Position numbers and translations under genes: made by a program
The notes under the pieces: model-generated
What the model saw: only the letters and a program-made list of their open reading frames with translations
Databases searched by the model: none
What the model was told of the DNA's origin: nothing
In this document: in pieces, positions 43,447 to 51,702 of the stretch
How the letters are laid out: each line of letters begins with the position of its first letter
Numbering within the stretch: position 1 is the first letter of the stretch
From: Verrucomicrobiota bacterium
Lineage (GTDB): Bacteria > Verrucomicrobiota > Verrucomicrobiia > Chthoniobacterales > JAFAMB01
Assembly (NCBI GenBank): GCA_019247695.1
Contig: JAFBAP010000115.1
Span: 1 to 62,077, forward strand
Direction of reading: 5' to 3'
DNA: 62,077 bases

Positions 43447-44619
43447 CTAAGAGGAATGCGAGGTTGATGCGCCGGCCGGTACAGATGCGGGTGTGGTCCC
43501 GGTGCCGCCGGCGTCAGGCCGGCGCACGGTCACCGCGGCCCCGTTGCGGAGCCGGAAGACCTCGGCCATGACCACTTCATCCCCGGCGTGGACGCCCGAG
43601 ATGACGGCCACCCGGTCACCCCGGATCTGGCCTAACTTGACAAAATGCTGTTCCAAACTCTGGCCCGGCGCACCACCCTCCTGGGGGCGGTTCACGACGA
43701 AAACAGAATCGCCGTACGGCGCATATTTAACGGCACTCAACGGCACGGTGACGACGTCCCGTTCGGTCCCCGACTGCACGTTGACCTTGGCAAACATACC
43801 GGGACGCAGTTTGCGGTCCGGATTCGGCAGCGTGGCGCGTACCTTGAAGGTGCGCGAGTCCGACTCCACCTCCGAATTGATGGCGGTAACGGTGCCCCGG
43901 AACGCTTCGGGGTAGGCGTCCAGGATGACTTCAACCCCAAGCCCGGTCGCGACCTTGCTTAGTTGCTCCTGCGGCAATTCAAAATCGACGTAAACCGGAT
44001 CAACGCTCTGCAGCGTGACGACCGGCTGGCCCGGGTTAAGGTACTGGCCGACGTTGACCTGCCGGATACCGGCCAGGCCGTCAAACCGCGCCCGGATCGT
44101 TTTTCGCGCGATGATTGCCTGCTGTTCATCAACCGCCCCGTCGTTCTGGCGGAGATCAGCTTCGGCCGAGTCGTATTCGGATTGCGAAACCGTGTGCCGG
44201 CTCAGCAGGTCACGCTCGCGCTCAAGGTTGAGCCGGCTCAGGTCACGCCTCGCTTCCGCCTGCGCCAGTTGCGCTTTCTCCCGCTCGATATCGAGCTGGA
44301 CGAGCAACGCGCCGTTACGGACTTCCGAACCGGAGTCAAAACCGATCTCCACCACCCTGCCGCCCAGGTCCGTGCTGACCGTCACCCCGTTTACGGCAGT
44401 GATGCTGCCGACGGTTTCGAGAAACGGTTGCCACCGGAGCTTTTCGGCCCTGGCCACTTGAACTTGCAAAGGGGCGCCCCTGGCGGCGAGGGCCGGTGCC
44501 GTCGAATCCCCTGCCGGATGGCTCGACGTGTTTCGCTCCGTGGGAAACAGCCTCTGCCGGTTGAGGGCCAGCGCCAGGATCAGCCCCGCCACGAGCATCA
44601 AGATTAGAAGGCGTTTCAT
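43447..44619 (-). CDS. RND periplasmic adaptor (membrane fusion protein), first copy
   Basis: A 390-residue paralogue of the adaptor encoded just downstream. The start MKRLLILMLVAGLILALAL at 44619 lies 16 bases after the marR stop; a 47-residue in-frame extension into marR is unlikely. The fold parts are the same: EIGFDSGSEVRNGALLVQLDIEREKAQLAQAEARRDLSRLNLERERDLLSRHTVSQSEYDS, then TIRARFDGLAGIRQVNVGQYLNPGQPVVTLQ, and a closing GVHAGDEVVMAEVFRLRNGAAVTV. The two adaptors are similar but not identical throughout, indicating an old tandem duplication. They may form a heteromeric hexamer. Confidence 0.93.
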   Translation of the reverse strand: MKRLLILMLVAGLILALALNRQRLFPTERNTSSHPAGDSTAPALAARGAPLQVQVARAEKLRWQPFLETVGSITAVNGVTVSTDLGGRVVEIGFDSGSEVRNGALLVQLDIEREKAQLAQAEARRDLSRLNLERERDLLSRHTVSQSEYDSAEADLRQNDGAVDEQQAIIARKTIRARFDGLAGIRQVNVGQYLNPGQPVVTLQSVDPVYVDFELPQEQLSKVATGLGVEVILDAYPEAFRGTVTAINSEVESDSRTFKVRATLPNPDRKLRPGMFAKVNVQSGTERDVVTVPLSAVKYAPYGDSVFVVNRPQEGGAPGQSLEQHFVKLGQIRGDRVAVISGVHAGDEVVMAEVFRLRNGAAVTVRRPDAGGTGTTPASVPAGASTSHSS

Positions 44620-44635
44620 ACGGGTGGAAGCGGAA

Positions 44636-45181
44636 TCAGGCGGTGACCTTCTCGCGGTGGAGTTCCTCCGACAATTCCGTGATCCGGGCCTGAACCTTTT
44701 GCAGGAGGTAGACCAGGTGCTCGCGTTCAGATAACGCCAACGGTTCCAGAATTCGGGCAAGCCAGCGGAAATAGGCGGGACGAACGCGCTCGAGCAGGGC
44801 TTCCCCCTGTGACGTCAGCTTGACCCGGACGACGCGGCGATCTTCGGGATCGCTCAGCCGTTCAACCAAGGCGTCGCGCTCGAGTCCGTCGAGGAGCCCG
44901 GTAATCGTGGCCCGCGAAACGCCGGTGCATTCGGCAAGGTCGGCCGCTGCCGGAAAGCAATGGGCGCAATGCGCGACCATCATCATCAGATTAAACCGGC
45001 CCTGACGGCTTCCCATTTGGGCAAGGAAATCGGCGTCAAGGGTGAGGATTTCGTCCGCAATTTTTAACAGGTGCAGGAACGCGTAGCAGCTGGACGGGTC
45101 AAGCCCGGGGTAATGGTGGGCTGCGTCCTGTAGCACCTCATAACGCGGCACATGCCTGATGATGGGAACTTGGCCGGGCAT
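44636..45181 (-). CDS. MarR family regulator of the efflux operon
   Basis: A 181-residue winged-helix repressor. Helix-turn-helix: FPAAADLAECTGVSRATITGLLDGLERDALVERL, and the wing DPEDRRVVRVKLTSQGEALLERV, which is the DxRxxxxxLTxxG pattern of MarR proteins. An extra N-terminal segment of 40 residues (YEVLQDAAHHYPGLDPSSCYAF) may take part in dimerisation or ligand binding. The first gene of the unit marR-adaptor-adaptor-RND, so it most probably represses its own operon until a pump substrate binds. A perfect inverted repeat just upstream is the likely operator. Confidence 0.93.
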   Translation of the reverse strand: MPGQVPIIRHVPRYEVLQDAAHHYPGLDPSSCYAFLHLLKIADEILTLDADFLAQMGSRQGRFNLMMMVAHCAHCFPAAADLAECTGVSRATITGLLDGLERDALVERLSDPEDRRVVRVKLTSQGEALLERVRPAYFRWLARILEPLALSEREHLVYLLQKVQARITELSEELHREKVTA

Positions 45182-45195
45182 TTATTTAGGTACTT

Positions 45196-45223
45196 AATTA
45201 TTAGCCCCCTAATAATTGGTCAA
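45196..45223 (-). promoter_or_regulatory. Operator palindrome and promoter of the marR-efflux operon
   Basis: AATTATTAG (45196-45204) and CTAATAATT (45209-45217) form a perfect 9-bp inverted repeat with the spacer CCCC. It lies 15 bases upstream of the marR start. On the minus strand a TTGACC hexamer (45223-45218) and an AATAAT hexamer 15 bases further on make a plausible -35/-10 pair. The -10 falls inside the palindrome, so MarR binding would block polymerase. AT-rich palindromes of this size are typical of MarR operators. Confidence 0.75.
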
Positions 45224-45241
45224 ACGTTTTTTTTCCACCGC

Positions 45242-45612
45242 CACACGGCGAGTTGGGCGGGCACAACGACTGAGTTCACACGGCGACCACGGCGGACCAC
45301 GGCGGACCACGGCGACCACGGCGGGAAGAGGGAGAAGGGGAAAGGGTTCGGAGTTCGGAGCGGCAGCATGGGCGGTGTCAAGTCCAGCGTTTGGGATTCT
45401 TTTTTCTGCGTGCTTCTGCGTGTTCTGCGGATGATTCTGCTTTCCGCTGGGTGCGCCTGACCCTCGGGGGAAGTCGCACCTGGTCCTACGACGCCTCCGA
45501 ACTCCGAACCCTTTCCCCTTCTCCCTCTTCCCGCCGTGGTCGCCGTGGCTCTCCGTGGTCGCCGTGTGAACTCAGTCGTTGTGCCCGCCCAACCCGCCGT
45601 GCCCGCCGTGTG
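45242..45612. repeat. Large inverted repeat block R7 between the efflux operon and mnmG
   Basis: Left arm 45242-45360, right arm 45495-45612. The arms are reverse complements over about 118 bases. They include one perfectly matched stretch of 54 bases (the CACGGCG part through to TTCGGAGTTCGGAG) and one of 41 (the part with GGGCACAACGACTGAG). They differ by a 10-11-base insertion or loss in each arm. The 134-base centre holds CTGCGTGTTCTGCGGATGAT and CTCGGGGGAAG, also seen near R5. The right arm ends 3 bases from the mnmG stop codon. No gene occupies the 434-base gap. Confidence 0.85.
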
Positions 45613-45615
45613 ACG

Positions 45616-47490
45616 CTAGCCGCCGCTTTTTTCGAGGTAGACTGCCAGGAGGGCCATGTCGGCAGGCGTGATTCCGCTGACCCTGGCGGCCTGCCCGAAC
45701 GTACCGGGCCGCACGGCGGTAAGTTTCTGACGGGCTTCAGCCCGAAGTCCGCGAACGGATCCGTAGTCGACCCAAGCCGGGATCGCGCGACCTTCGTTCT
45801 TTTCGGAACGCGCAATGGAATCCGTCTGGCGCTTTATATAACCGGCGTACTTCAGGTCGGTCTCGACCTGGAGCCAAGCCTCGCGGCCAAACCGTTTGAG
45901 GAGGTCGTCGGGAACGGCGTCAACGTCAAAATCGGGCCGTTTCAGCAACTGGTCCAGCCGGTGCTCGCCGATGCGGGTTTTCCGGGCCAGTTCCTGGGCT
46001 TCTTCGACGGCGGCGAGCTTGCGCCGGACCGCTTCGTAGCGGGCGGCCGGGACGAGCCCGGCTTCCCAGGCGCGCGGGGTCAGCCGCAGGTCGGCGTTGT
46101 CCTGCCGCAGCAGCAAGCGATACTCGGCCCGGCTGGTGAACATGCGGTACGGTTCCTGGGTTCCTTTCGCGGTGAGGTCATCGACCAGGACACCGATGTA
46201 CGCGTCGGACCGCCGCAGGGTGAATGGGGATCTACCCTGGACCTTGAGGGCCGCATTAATCCCGGCGATCAGGCCTTGGGCAGCGGCTTCCTCGTAGCCG
46301 GAGGTGCCGTTGATCTGGCCGGCAAAATAAAGGCCGGGCACCAGTTTGGTCTCCAGCGTGAGCTGCACCTGCGTCGGAGGGCAGTAATCGTACTCAACGG
46401 CGTATCCCGGCCGGATAATCTCGGCCTCTTCAAGCCCGGCAATCGTCCGGAGGAACGCGTGCTGGACCGGGAACGGCAGGCTGGTGGAAAGCCCGTTAAC
46501 GTAGTATTCGTGGGTGTGGCGCCCTTCGGGTTCGAGGAACAGCTGGTGCTGCGTTTTGTCGGCAAAACGTACCACCTTGTCTTCGATCGACGGGCAGTAT
46601 CGGGGGCCGACGCCTTGGATTTTGCCTGAATACATCGGCGACTGGTGAAGGTTCGCGCGGATCAGGTCGTGCGTGGCCGGCCGAGTGTACGTGATCCAGC
46701 ACGGCAATTGTTCCACATGGAACATTCCGGCCCGGCGCCAGTTCAGGGTGAAAAGCTCGTCCACCTCGTTTCCCACTTCGTCCAGGAACGAGAACGGCGG
46801 CGGCGGCAGGTCGCCATCCTGGCGTTCGCAGCGGCTGAAATCGATTGAGCGGGCGTTCAGCCGGCAAGGGGTACCGGTCTTGAACCGGCCAAGCTCGAAC
46901 CCCAGGGCGCGTAAAGCATCACTCAGCGTCGACGGCGCATCCCCCATCCTGCCGCCGGCCTGATTTTGCATACCGACGTGGAGAAGGCCCCGCATGAAAG
47001 TACCCGTAGTTACCACGACTGCGCGGGCCCGGAACTCCACCGCCAGGTTGGTGCGCACCCCGGCGGCCTGGCCGTCCTCGACCAGGATCTCGCTCGCGTT
47101 TGCTTGGTACAGGTCGAGCCCGGGCTGCCGCTCGGCCAGCGCTTTCATCCGGAACTGATAAGCTTTTTTGTCGCACTGTGCCCGCGGCGCGCGGACGCTC
47201 GGCCCTTTGTTGGAGTTCAACATCCGGAACTGGATCCCGGTCGCATCCGTGTTCTCCCCCATCCAGCCGCCCAGGGCATCGATTTCCCTGACCATGTGCC
47301 CTTTGGCCAGGCCGCCAATGGCCGGGTTGCACGACATCTGGCCGATGGTGTCCAGGTTCTGCGTGAGCATCAGCGTCCGGCATTCGAGCCGGGCCGCCGC
47401 TGCCGCCGCTTCCAGCCCGGCATGGCCGGCACCGATGATGATGACGTCGTACGATTTCGGAAACCTAAACACGCGTTGAACATGCCCCAT
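45616..47490 (-). CDS. mnmG: tRNA uridine 5-carboxymethylaminomethyl modification enzyme MnmG (GidA)
   Basis: A 624-residue FAD/NADH enzyme that, with MnmE, installs the cmnm5 group on the wobble uridine of some tRNAs. The FAD-binding motif is [16 protein letters not shown], followed by [25 protein letters not shown], both signature stretches of the family, and [12 protein letters not shown]. The C-terminal MnmE- and tRNA-binding part has [21 protein letters not shown] and GRVSG-like [19 protein letters not shown] near-parS palindrome lies within the gene where it encodes MFHVEQ. The gene is bracketed by repeat blocks R7 and R8. No rsmG (gidB) follows. Confidence 0.97.
   Translation of the reverse strand: MGHVQRVFRFPKSYDVIIIGAGHAGLEAAAAAARLECRTLMLTQNLDTIGQMSCNPAIGGLAKGHMVREIDALGGWMGENTDATGIQFRMLNSNKGPSVRAPRAQCDKKAYQFRMKALAERQPGLDLYQANASEILVEDGQAAGVRTNLAVEFRARAVVVTTGTFMRGLLHVGMQNQAGGRMGDAPSTLSDALRALGFELGRFKTGTPCRLNARSIDFSRCERQDGDLPPPPFSFLDEVGNEVDELFTLNWRRAGMFHVEQLPCWITYTRPATHDLIRANLHQSPMYSGKIQGVGPRYCPSIEDKVVRFADKTQHQLFLEPEGRHTHEYYVNGLSTSLPFPVQHAFLRTIAGLEEAEIIRPGYAVEYDYCPPTQVQLTLETKLVPGLYFAGQINGTSGYEEAAAQGLIAGINAALKVQGRSPFTLRRSDAYIGVLVDDLTAKGTQEPYRMFTSRAEYRLLLRQDNADLRLTPRAWEAGLVPAARYEAVRRKLAAVEEAQELARKTRIGEHRLDQLLKRPDFDVDAVPDDLLKRFGREAWLQVETDLKYAGYIKRQTDSIARSEKNEGRAIPAWVDYGSVRGLRAEARQKLTAVRPGTFGQAARVSGITPADMALLAVYLEKSGG
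46709..46724. promoter_or_regulatory. parS-like ParB binding site inside mnmG
   Basis: TGTTCCACATGGAACA is a palindrome differing from TGTTCCACGTGGAACA only by G-to-A at the centre. It lies in the mnmG reading frame at the MFHVEQ codons. Chromosomal parS sites are widely conserved in bacteria and are often found in or near gidA. The A at the centre may weaken binding. Confidence 0.55.
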
Positions 47491-47512
47491 CCCGTCCGGA
47501 AGCGCAAAACCC

Positions 47513-47905
47513 TCACACGGCGGGCACGGCGACTGAGTTCACACTGCGACCACGGCGAACCACGGCGACCACGGCGGGAAGAGGAAGGGTCCGGAGGTCG
47601 GGGTTCGGAGCTCGGGGTTTGGGGTTCGGAGGCGTCGTATACCTGGGTCCGCCTTTCCGTGGAACACGCCGGCGGAGGAGAGAGCGATCCACCAACCCGG
47701 GTCTTGACGTCGGCAGCTTGCCCCCAAGGCTGCCGCTCCGAACTCCGAACCCCGACCTCCGAACCCTCTCCTCTTCCCGCCGTGTTCGCCGTGGTTCGCC
47801 GTGGTCGCCGTGTGAACTCAGTCGCCGTGCCCGCCAAGTCGCTGTGCCCGTGGTGTGACCGCGTGAACTCCGTCGTTGTGCCCGCCCCGTGCCGCCGTGC
47901 CCGCC
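47513..47905. repeat. Large inverted repeat block R8 upstream of mnmG
   Basis: Left arm about 47513-47612 begins 22 bases before the mnmG start codon (which lies at 47490, minus strand). Right arm about 47736-47820 with extra TGCCCGCC modules to 47905. Arms are approximate reverse complements over about 75-85 bases, from the TCACACGGCG module through CACGGCGGGAAGAGG to the GGTCGGGGTTCGGAG module. The centre of about 120 bases is unlike any other block. No gene is found in the 713 bases between mnmG and the E1-alpha gene except this block, a parS site and about 250 bases without recognised features before pdhA. Confidence 0.8.
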
Positions 47906-47907
47906 TT

Positions 47908-47925
47908 TTGTTCCACGTGGAACAA
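47908..47925. promoter_or_regulatory. parS chromosome-segregation site
   Basis: TTGTTCCACGTGGAACAA is an 18-bp perfect palindrome containing TGTTCCACGTGGAACA. This is the GC-richer variant of the bacterial parS consensus (TGTTTCACGTGAAACA), known for example from Pseudomonas. ParB would load here to organise the origin region. It lies in the mnmG-pdhA gap, 1.2 kb from the second parS-like site. Confidence 0.8.
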
Positions 47926-48203
47926 TGGATCGTGCGGGCATGGCAGCCCAAAAAACATCTTTGTTTTGTGTTGCCCCGGATGAAGCCCGATTCCGGCGCG
48001 GGAAATGTGGGTCTCGCGTTGATTTCCGCCCTGCCCCGTTGCACAATTTCGGCGTCATGTTTCGAGCCACCAGCCTTCCCCCCGCCCCGTTGATCCCCGG
48101 CTCCGGGCTTCGGACCCTGGCAATTCCGGCTTTTCACCGTACCTTCTGGTTCCCTCCGAAAACCCTCACGTTTACGCCGAGCATTTAACCTACTGACCTT
48201 ACC

Positions 48204-49277
48204 ATGGATACCCTGGCCGACTCTTCCGTACATGCAGACGCCGCGATCAACCAAGGCCTCTCAAAGGAGCAAAAAATTAAGTTCCTCCGTGATTTGTGCC
48301 GCATCCGGCGCTTCGAGCAGACGTCGCTCAAGTATTATAACCTTGGTAAAATGGGCGGGTTCCTGCACCTTTATTCCGGCCAGGAAGCCGTTGCCGTCGG
48401 AACGACCTCGTTATTAGGCGAGAATGGCCACGTCATCACCGCCTACCGCGATCACGGCCACGCGCTTTGCATGGGAATGACCATGGAAGAATGCATGGCT
48501 GAACTTTTCGGCAAGATCACCGGTTGCTCCAGAGGCAAAGGCGGTTCCATGCACTTCTTTGCCCCGGACAAACGTTTCTGGGGCGGCCACGGCATCGTGG
48601 GCGGCCAGACCCCCCTGGGGCTCGGAATTGCCTACGCCCTTAAATACAAAGGCCTGAAAGGCTGTTGCCTCTGTTATCTCGGGGACGGCGCGATCAACCA
48701 GGGACCGTTCCATGAGTCGTTGAACCTGGCGGCGTTGTTTAAACTCCCGGTCATCTACATCATCGAGAATAATGGTTACTCCATGGGCACCAGCCTGAAG
48801 CGCTCTTCGGCTTATCGCGGCAGCCTGGCGCAACGGGCCGAAGCGTACGACATCGCCTGGGACGTCTTCGAAGGCGAAGACATCTATGAGGTACGGGCCA
48901 AGACCCTGCCGGCGATTGAGCGGGCCCACGAACGTTCCGAGCCCACGATGCTTGAGGTCCGGACTTACCGGTACTACGGCCATTCGGTGGCGGATGCCAA
49001 CGCGAAAAAGTACCGGACGCCCGAGGAGATCGACCGGTACAAGACGCAGCACGATCCGATCCAGATCTGGCGGCGGCACCTGGAGCAGGAAGGGCTGATT
49101 ACGGAGGCCGATTACGAGGAAATCGACCGCCAGGCTCGCGAAGAGGCCAACCACGCGGCGGTATTCGCCGAGCAGAGCCCGTTCCCGTCAGAGGAAGAAA
49201 TTCAAAAGAACGTGTATTACGAAGTTGATCACCAGACGGAGGCCGCCAAGCACGGCGCCTATTTCTTTAACACCTGA
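48204..49277 (+). CDS. pdhA: Pyruvate dehydrogenase E1 component, alpha subunit
   Basis: A 357-residue subunit that with E1-beta decarboxylates pyruvate and passes the acetyl group to E2 lipoyl. The thiamine-diphosphate motif is GDGAINQGPFHESLNLAALFKLPVIYIIENN; before it come GGFLHLYSGQEAVAVG, YRDHGHALCMG and the E1-alpha phosphorylation-loop area YRYYGHSVADANAKKYRTPEEI. First of four adjacent genes E1-alpha, E1-beta, E2 and E3. The next start is 21 bases after its stop. Branched-chain 2-oxo acids are a less likely substrate; the sequence style is PDH. No ribosome binding site is obvious at the ATG. Confidence 0.94.
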   Translation: MDTLADSSVHADAAINQGLSKEQKIKFLRDLCRIRRFEQTSLKYYNLGKMGGFLHLYSGQEAVAVGTTSLLGENGHVITAYRDHGHALCMGMTMEECMAELFGKITGCSRGKGGSMHFFAPDKRFWGGHGIVGGQTPLGLGIAYALKYKGLKGCCLCYLGDGAINQGPFHESLNLAALFKLPVIYIIENNGYSMGTSLKRSSAYRGSLAQRAEAYDIAWDVFEGEDIYEVRAKTLPAIERAHERSEPTMLEVRTYRYYGHSVADANAKKYRTPEEIDRYKTQHDPIQIWRRHLEQEGLITEADYEEIDRQAREEANHAAVFAEQSPFPSEEEIQKNVYYEVDHQTEAAKHGAYFFNT

Positions 49278-49298
49278 TCCGGACATAGATAGAAGAAC

Positions 49299-50276
49299 AT
49301 GGCGTTACTGACCTATCGTGAAGCGTTGCGCGCGGGCCTCGACGAAGAGCTCGCCCGGGACGAGAACGTTGTGATCCTGGGCGAGGAAGTTGCCCAGTAT
49401 AACGGCGCTTACAAAGTGACCGAAGGCCTCTGGAAAAAATGGGGTGACAAACGGCTGGTCGACACACCGATCAGCGAGGCCGGCTTTATCGGCATGGGGA
49501 TCGGCGCATCGATGCTGGGCCTGCGGCCGGTAATGGAACTCATGTTCTGGAGCTTCGCTTATGTCGCTTTCGACCAGATCATCAACAACGCCGGCTGCGT
49601 CCGGTACATGTCGGGCGGGCTGATCAATGTGCCCATCGTGATTCGGGGTCCGGCCAACGGCGGCACCAGCGTAGGCGCCACCCATTCTCACACGCCTGAA
49701 AACATGCTGGCGAACATGCCGGGCTTGAAGGTGGTGGTGCCCGCCACGGCCGCGGACGCCAAAGGGTTGATCAAAACCGCCATCCGTGACAACGATCCGG
49801 TCATGTTCATGGAAAACACGCTCCTTTACGGGGAGAAGTGGGAAGTGCCGGACGAAAAAGATTACCTCATTCCTTTGGGCAAGGCCGACGTAAAACGCGC
49901 AGGCAAGGACGTCAGCCTGATCGCGCACGGCCGTCCCGTCCTGACCTGTTTGAAGGCGGCGGAACTACTTGCGGCTGAGTATGATATCGATGCCGAGGTG
50001 GTCGATCTGCGCTCCATTCGCCCCTTGGATGAAGAAGCGGTCCTGTCGTCGGTACGCAAGACGCACCGGGCCGTCCTGGTCGAGGAGAATCGGCCATTTT
50101 GCGGAGTAGACGCCCAGCTGGCTTCCATGATTCAAGAGAAGGCCTTCGACGACCTGGACGCCCCAATCGGCCGCGTCTCGACGATCGACGCACCCGCCTT
50201 TTACAGCCCGCCGGTCGAACGCCGCCAACTGCCCGAGTCACAACGCGTAATCGCCAAAGTCCTCCAAATCTGCTAG
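49299..50276 (+). CDS. pdhB: Pyruvate dehydrogenase E1 component, beta subunit
   Basis: A 325-residue partner of E1-alpha. It starts MALLTYREALRAGLDEELARDENVVILGEEVAQYNGAYKVTEGL, then DTPISEAGFIGMGIGASMLGLRPVMELMFWSF, the potassium- and cofactor-site stretch typical of E1-beta, and NAGCVRYMSGGLINVPIVIRGPANGG. The C-terminal transketolase-like part has EVVDLRSIRPLDEEAVLSSVRKTHRAVLVEE. Conserved start, and in the second position of the PDH operon with short gaps on both sides. Confidence 0.95.
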   Translation: MALLTYREALRAGLDEELARDENVVILGEEVAQYNGAYKVTEGLWKKWGDKRLVDTPISEAGFIGMGIGASMLGLRPVMELMFWSFAYVAFDQIINNAGCVRYMSGGLINVPIVIRGPANGGTSVGATHSHTPENMLANMPGLKVVVPATAADAKGLIKTAIRDNDPVMFMENTLLYGEKWEVPDEKDYLIPLGKADVKRAGKDVSLIAHGRPVLTCLKAAELLAAEYDIDAEVVDLRSIRPLDEEAVLSSVRKTHRAVLVEENRPFCGVDAQLASMIQEKAFDDLDAPIGRVSTIDAPAFYSPPVERRQLPESQRVIAKVLQIC

Positions 50277-50295
50277 CGCCAGCTAAACCCCCGCC

Positions 50296-51690
50296 ATGCC
50301 AATCACGATTGAGATGCCAAAACTCAGCGACACCATGACCGAAGGCACATTGGTCCGCTGGGTGAAAAACGTTGGAGACCAAGTTGAGATCGGCGACATT
50401 CTCGCCGAAGTCGAAACCGACAAAGCCACCATGGAGATGGAGGCTTTTGACGAGGGAATCCTGAGCGAAGTGTTTGTCCAGGAAGGCCAAAAGGTTGAGA
50501 TCGGGCAGAAACTTGCCCTTCTTCTCGCGCCCGGGGAGGGGAAACCGTCCGGCGAACCCGGTCCTGCACAGAAAGCGGAAAAAGCGGCGCCCGCAGGGGC
50601 TGTCCCGAAGGGGGGCGAAGCCGGGCAACCGCCTGCCTCCGCGCAAGGGGCTCAGGCGGCCGGCGCCGAGGACCAGCGCGAGGAAAAGCGCAGCCGCGAG
50701 GAGGAGAAAGTCGGGACCACCGACGGCGGCCAGGCACCGGCGAAAGCCGCCGGCGCCGAGGACGAACAACGGGTCAAGGCGTCGCCTTTGGCCAAGAAAC
50801 TCGCCGCTGAACTCAAGGTCGATTTGAGCACGATCAGCGGTACGGGTCCGGGTGGCCGGATCGTGCAGGCCGACGTGCGCCAGGCCGGCGAGCGAGCCCC
50901 GGCCAAGGCAAAGCAGCCCGAAGCGGCTCCGCCCGCTGCCGCTCCGGCCCCGGCCAAAGCCCCAAGTGCGGCCCCTCAGCCGGTTGCGGCGGCGCCGGAA
51001 GACAAACGGATCCCGTTGACCGGCATGCGGCGCGCGATTGCCACGCGCCTGCTTGAGGCAAAGACGACCATTCCGCATTTCTACCTGCAGGCCGACATTG
51101 ATGCGGAGCCGATGGTGAAACTCCGCCAGGAACTGAACGCAACGCTGGAAGCTGCGGGCCAGCCGAAGCTGACGGTCAACGACTTTTTCCTCAAAGCGAC
51201 AGCACAGGCCGCCACCAAGGTACCGCAAGCCAATGCCAGCTTTGACGGCGACGCCGTTGTCCAGTTTGCGAACGTTCAGCTGGCCTGCGCCGTGGCGGTT
51301 GAAGATGGGCTGGTCACCCCGGTGATCCGGCAGGCGCAGACCAAATCGATCGGCCGGATCAGCTCCGAAATCAAAGATCTGGCGGGCAAGGCGCGATCGA
51401 AAAAGCTTAAACCTGAGGACTACCAGGGCGGAACGATCACCGTTTCCAACCTGGGCGGCTACGGGGTGGAGCAGTTCTTCGCGATCATCAATCCGCCGCA
51501 ATCGCTGATCGTTTCGGTCGGGACCATCGTGAAGAAACCGGTCGTCGGCGGCGACGGTACGATCCGGGCCGGCCAGCGGATTACCGTGGGCATCAGCTGC
51601 GACCACCGCGTGGTGGACGGTGCGATCGGCGCACAGTTCCTCGCCGAACTCAAGAAATTACTCGAGAACCCGGTCCTGCTGTTGGTCTGA
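50296..51690 (+). CDS. pdhC: Dihydrolipoamide acetyltransferase (E2) of pyruvate dehydrogenase
   Basis: A 464-residue core protein of the complex. One lipoyl domain with the lipoylated Lys43 (EVETDKATMEME). A long Ala/Pro/Lys/Glu-rich linker follows (residues about 80-155, with a repeated AAGAED). The E1/E3-binding PSBD is around 158-193 (VKASPLAKKLAAELKVDLSTISGTGPGGRI), followed by a second Ala/Pro linker. The acetyltransferase domain ends with the catalytic HRVVDG (His437). It makes acetyl-CoA. It is 19 bases downstream of E1-beta, with 12 bases before the E3 start. Confidence 0.95.
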   Translation: MPITIEMPKLSDTMTEGTLVRWVKNVGDQVEIGDILAEVETDKATMEMEAFDEGILSEVFVQEGQKVEIGQKLALLLAPGEGKPSGEPGPAQKAEKAAPAGAVPKGGEAGQPPASAQGAQAAGAEDQREEKRSREEEKVGTTDGGQAPAKAAGAEDEQRVKASPLAKKLAAELKVDLSTISGTGPGGRIVQADVRQAGERAPAKAKQPEAAPPAAAPAPAKAPSAAPQPVAAAPEDKRIPLTGMRRAIATRLLEAKTTIPHFYLQADIDAEPMVKLRQELNATLEAAGQPKLTVNDFFLKATAQAATKVPQANASFDGDAVVQFANVQLACAVAVEDGLVTPVIRQAQTKSIGRISSEIKDLAGKARSKKLKPEDYQGGTITVSNLGGYGVEQFFAIINPPQSLIVSVGTIVKKPVVGGDGTIRAGQRITVGISCDHRVVDGAIGAQFLAELKKLLENPVLLLV

Positions 51691-51702
51691 CGTGGTACAC
51701 CT

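Noticed and set aside
45242-45612. R5, R7, R8 and R10 as CRISPR arrays or insertion sequences
   Set aside because: No spacers, no transposase reading frame and no target-site duplication seen. Short open frames inside these blocks are low-complexity and differ from block to block.
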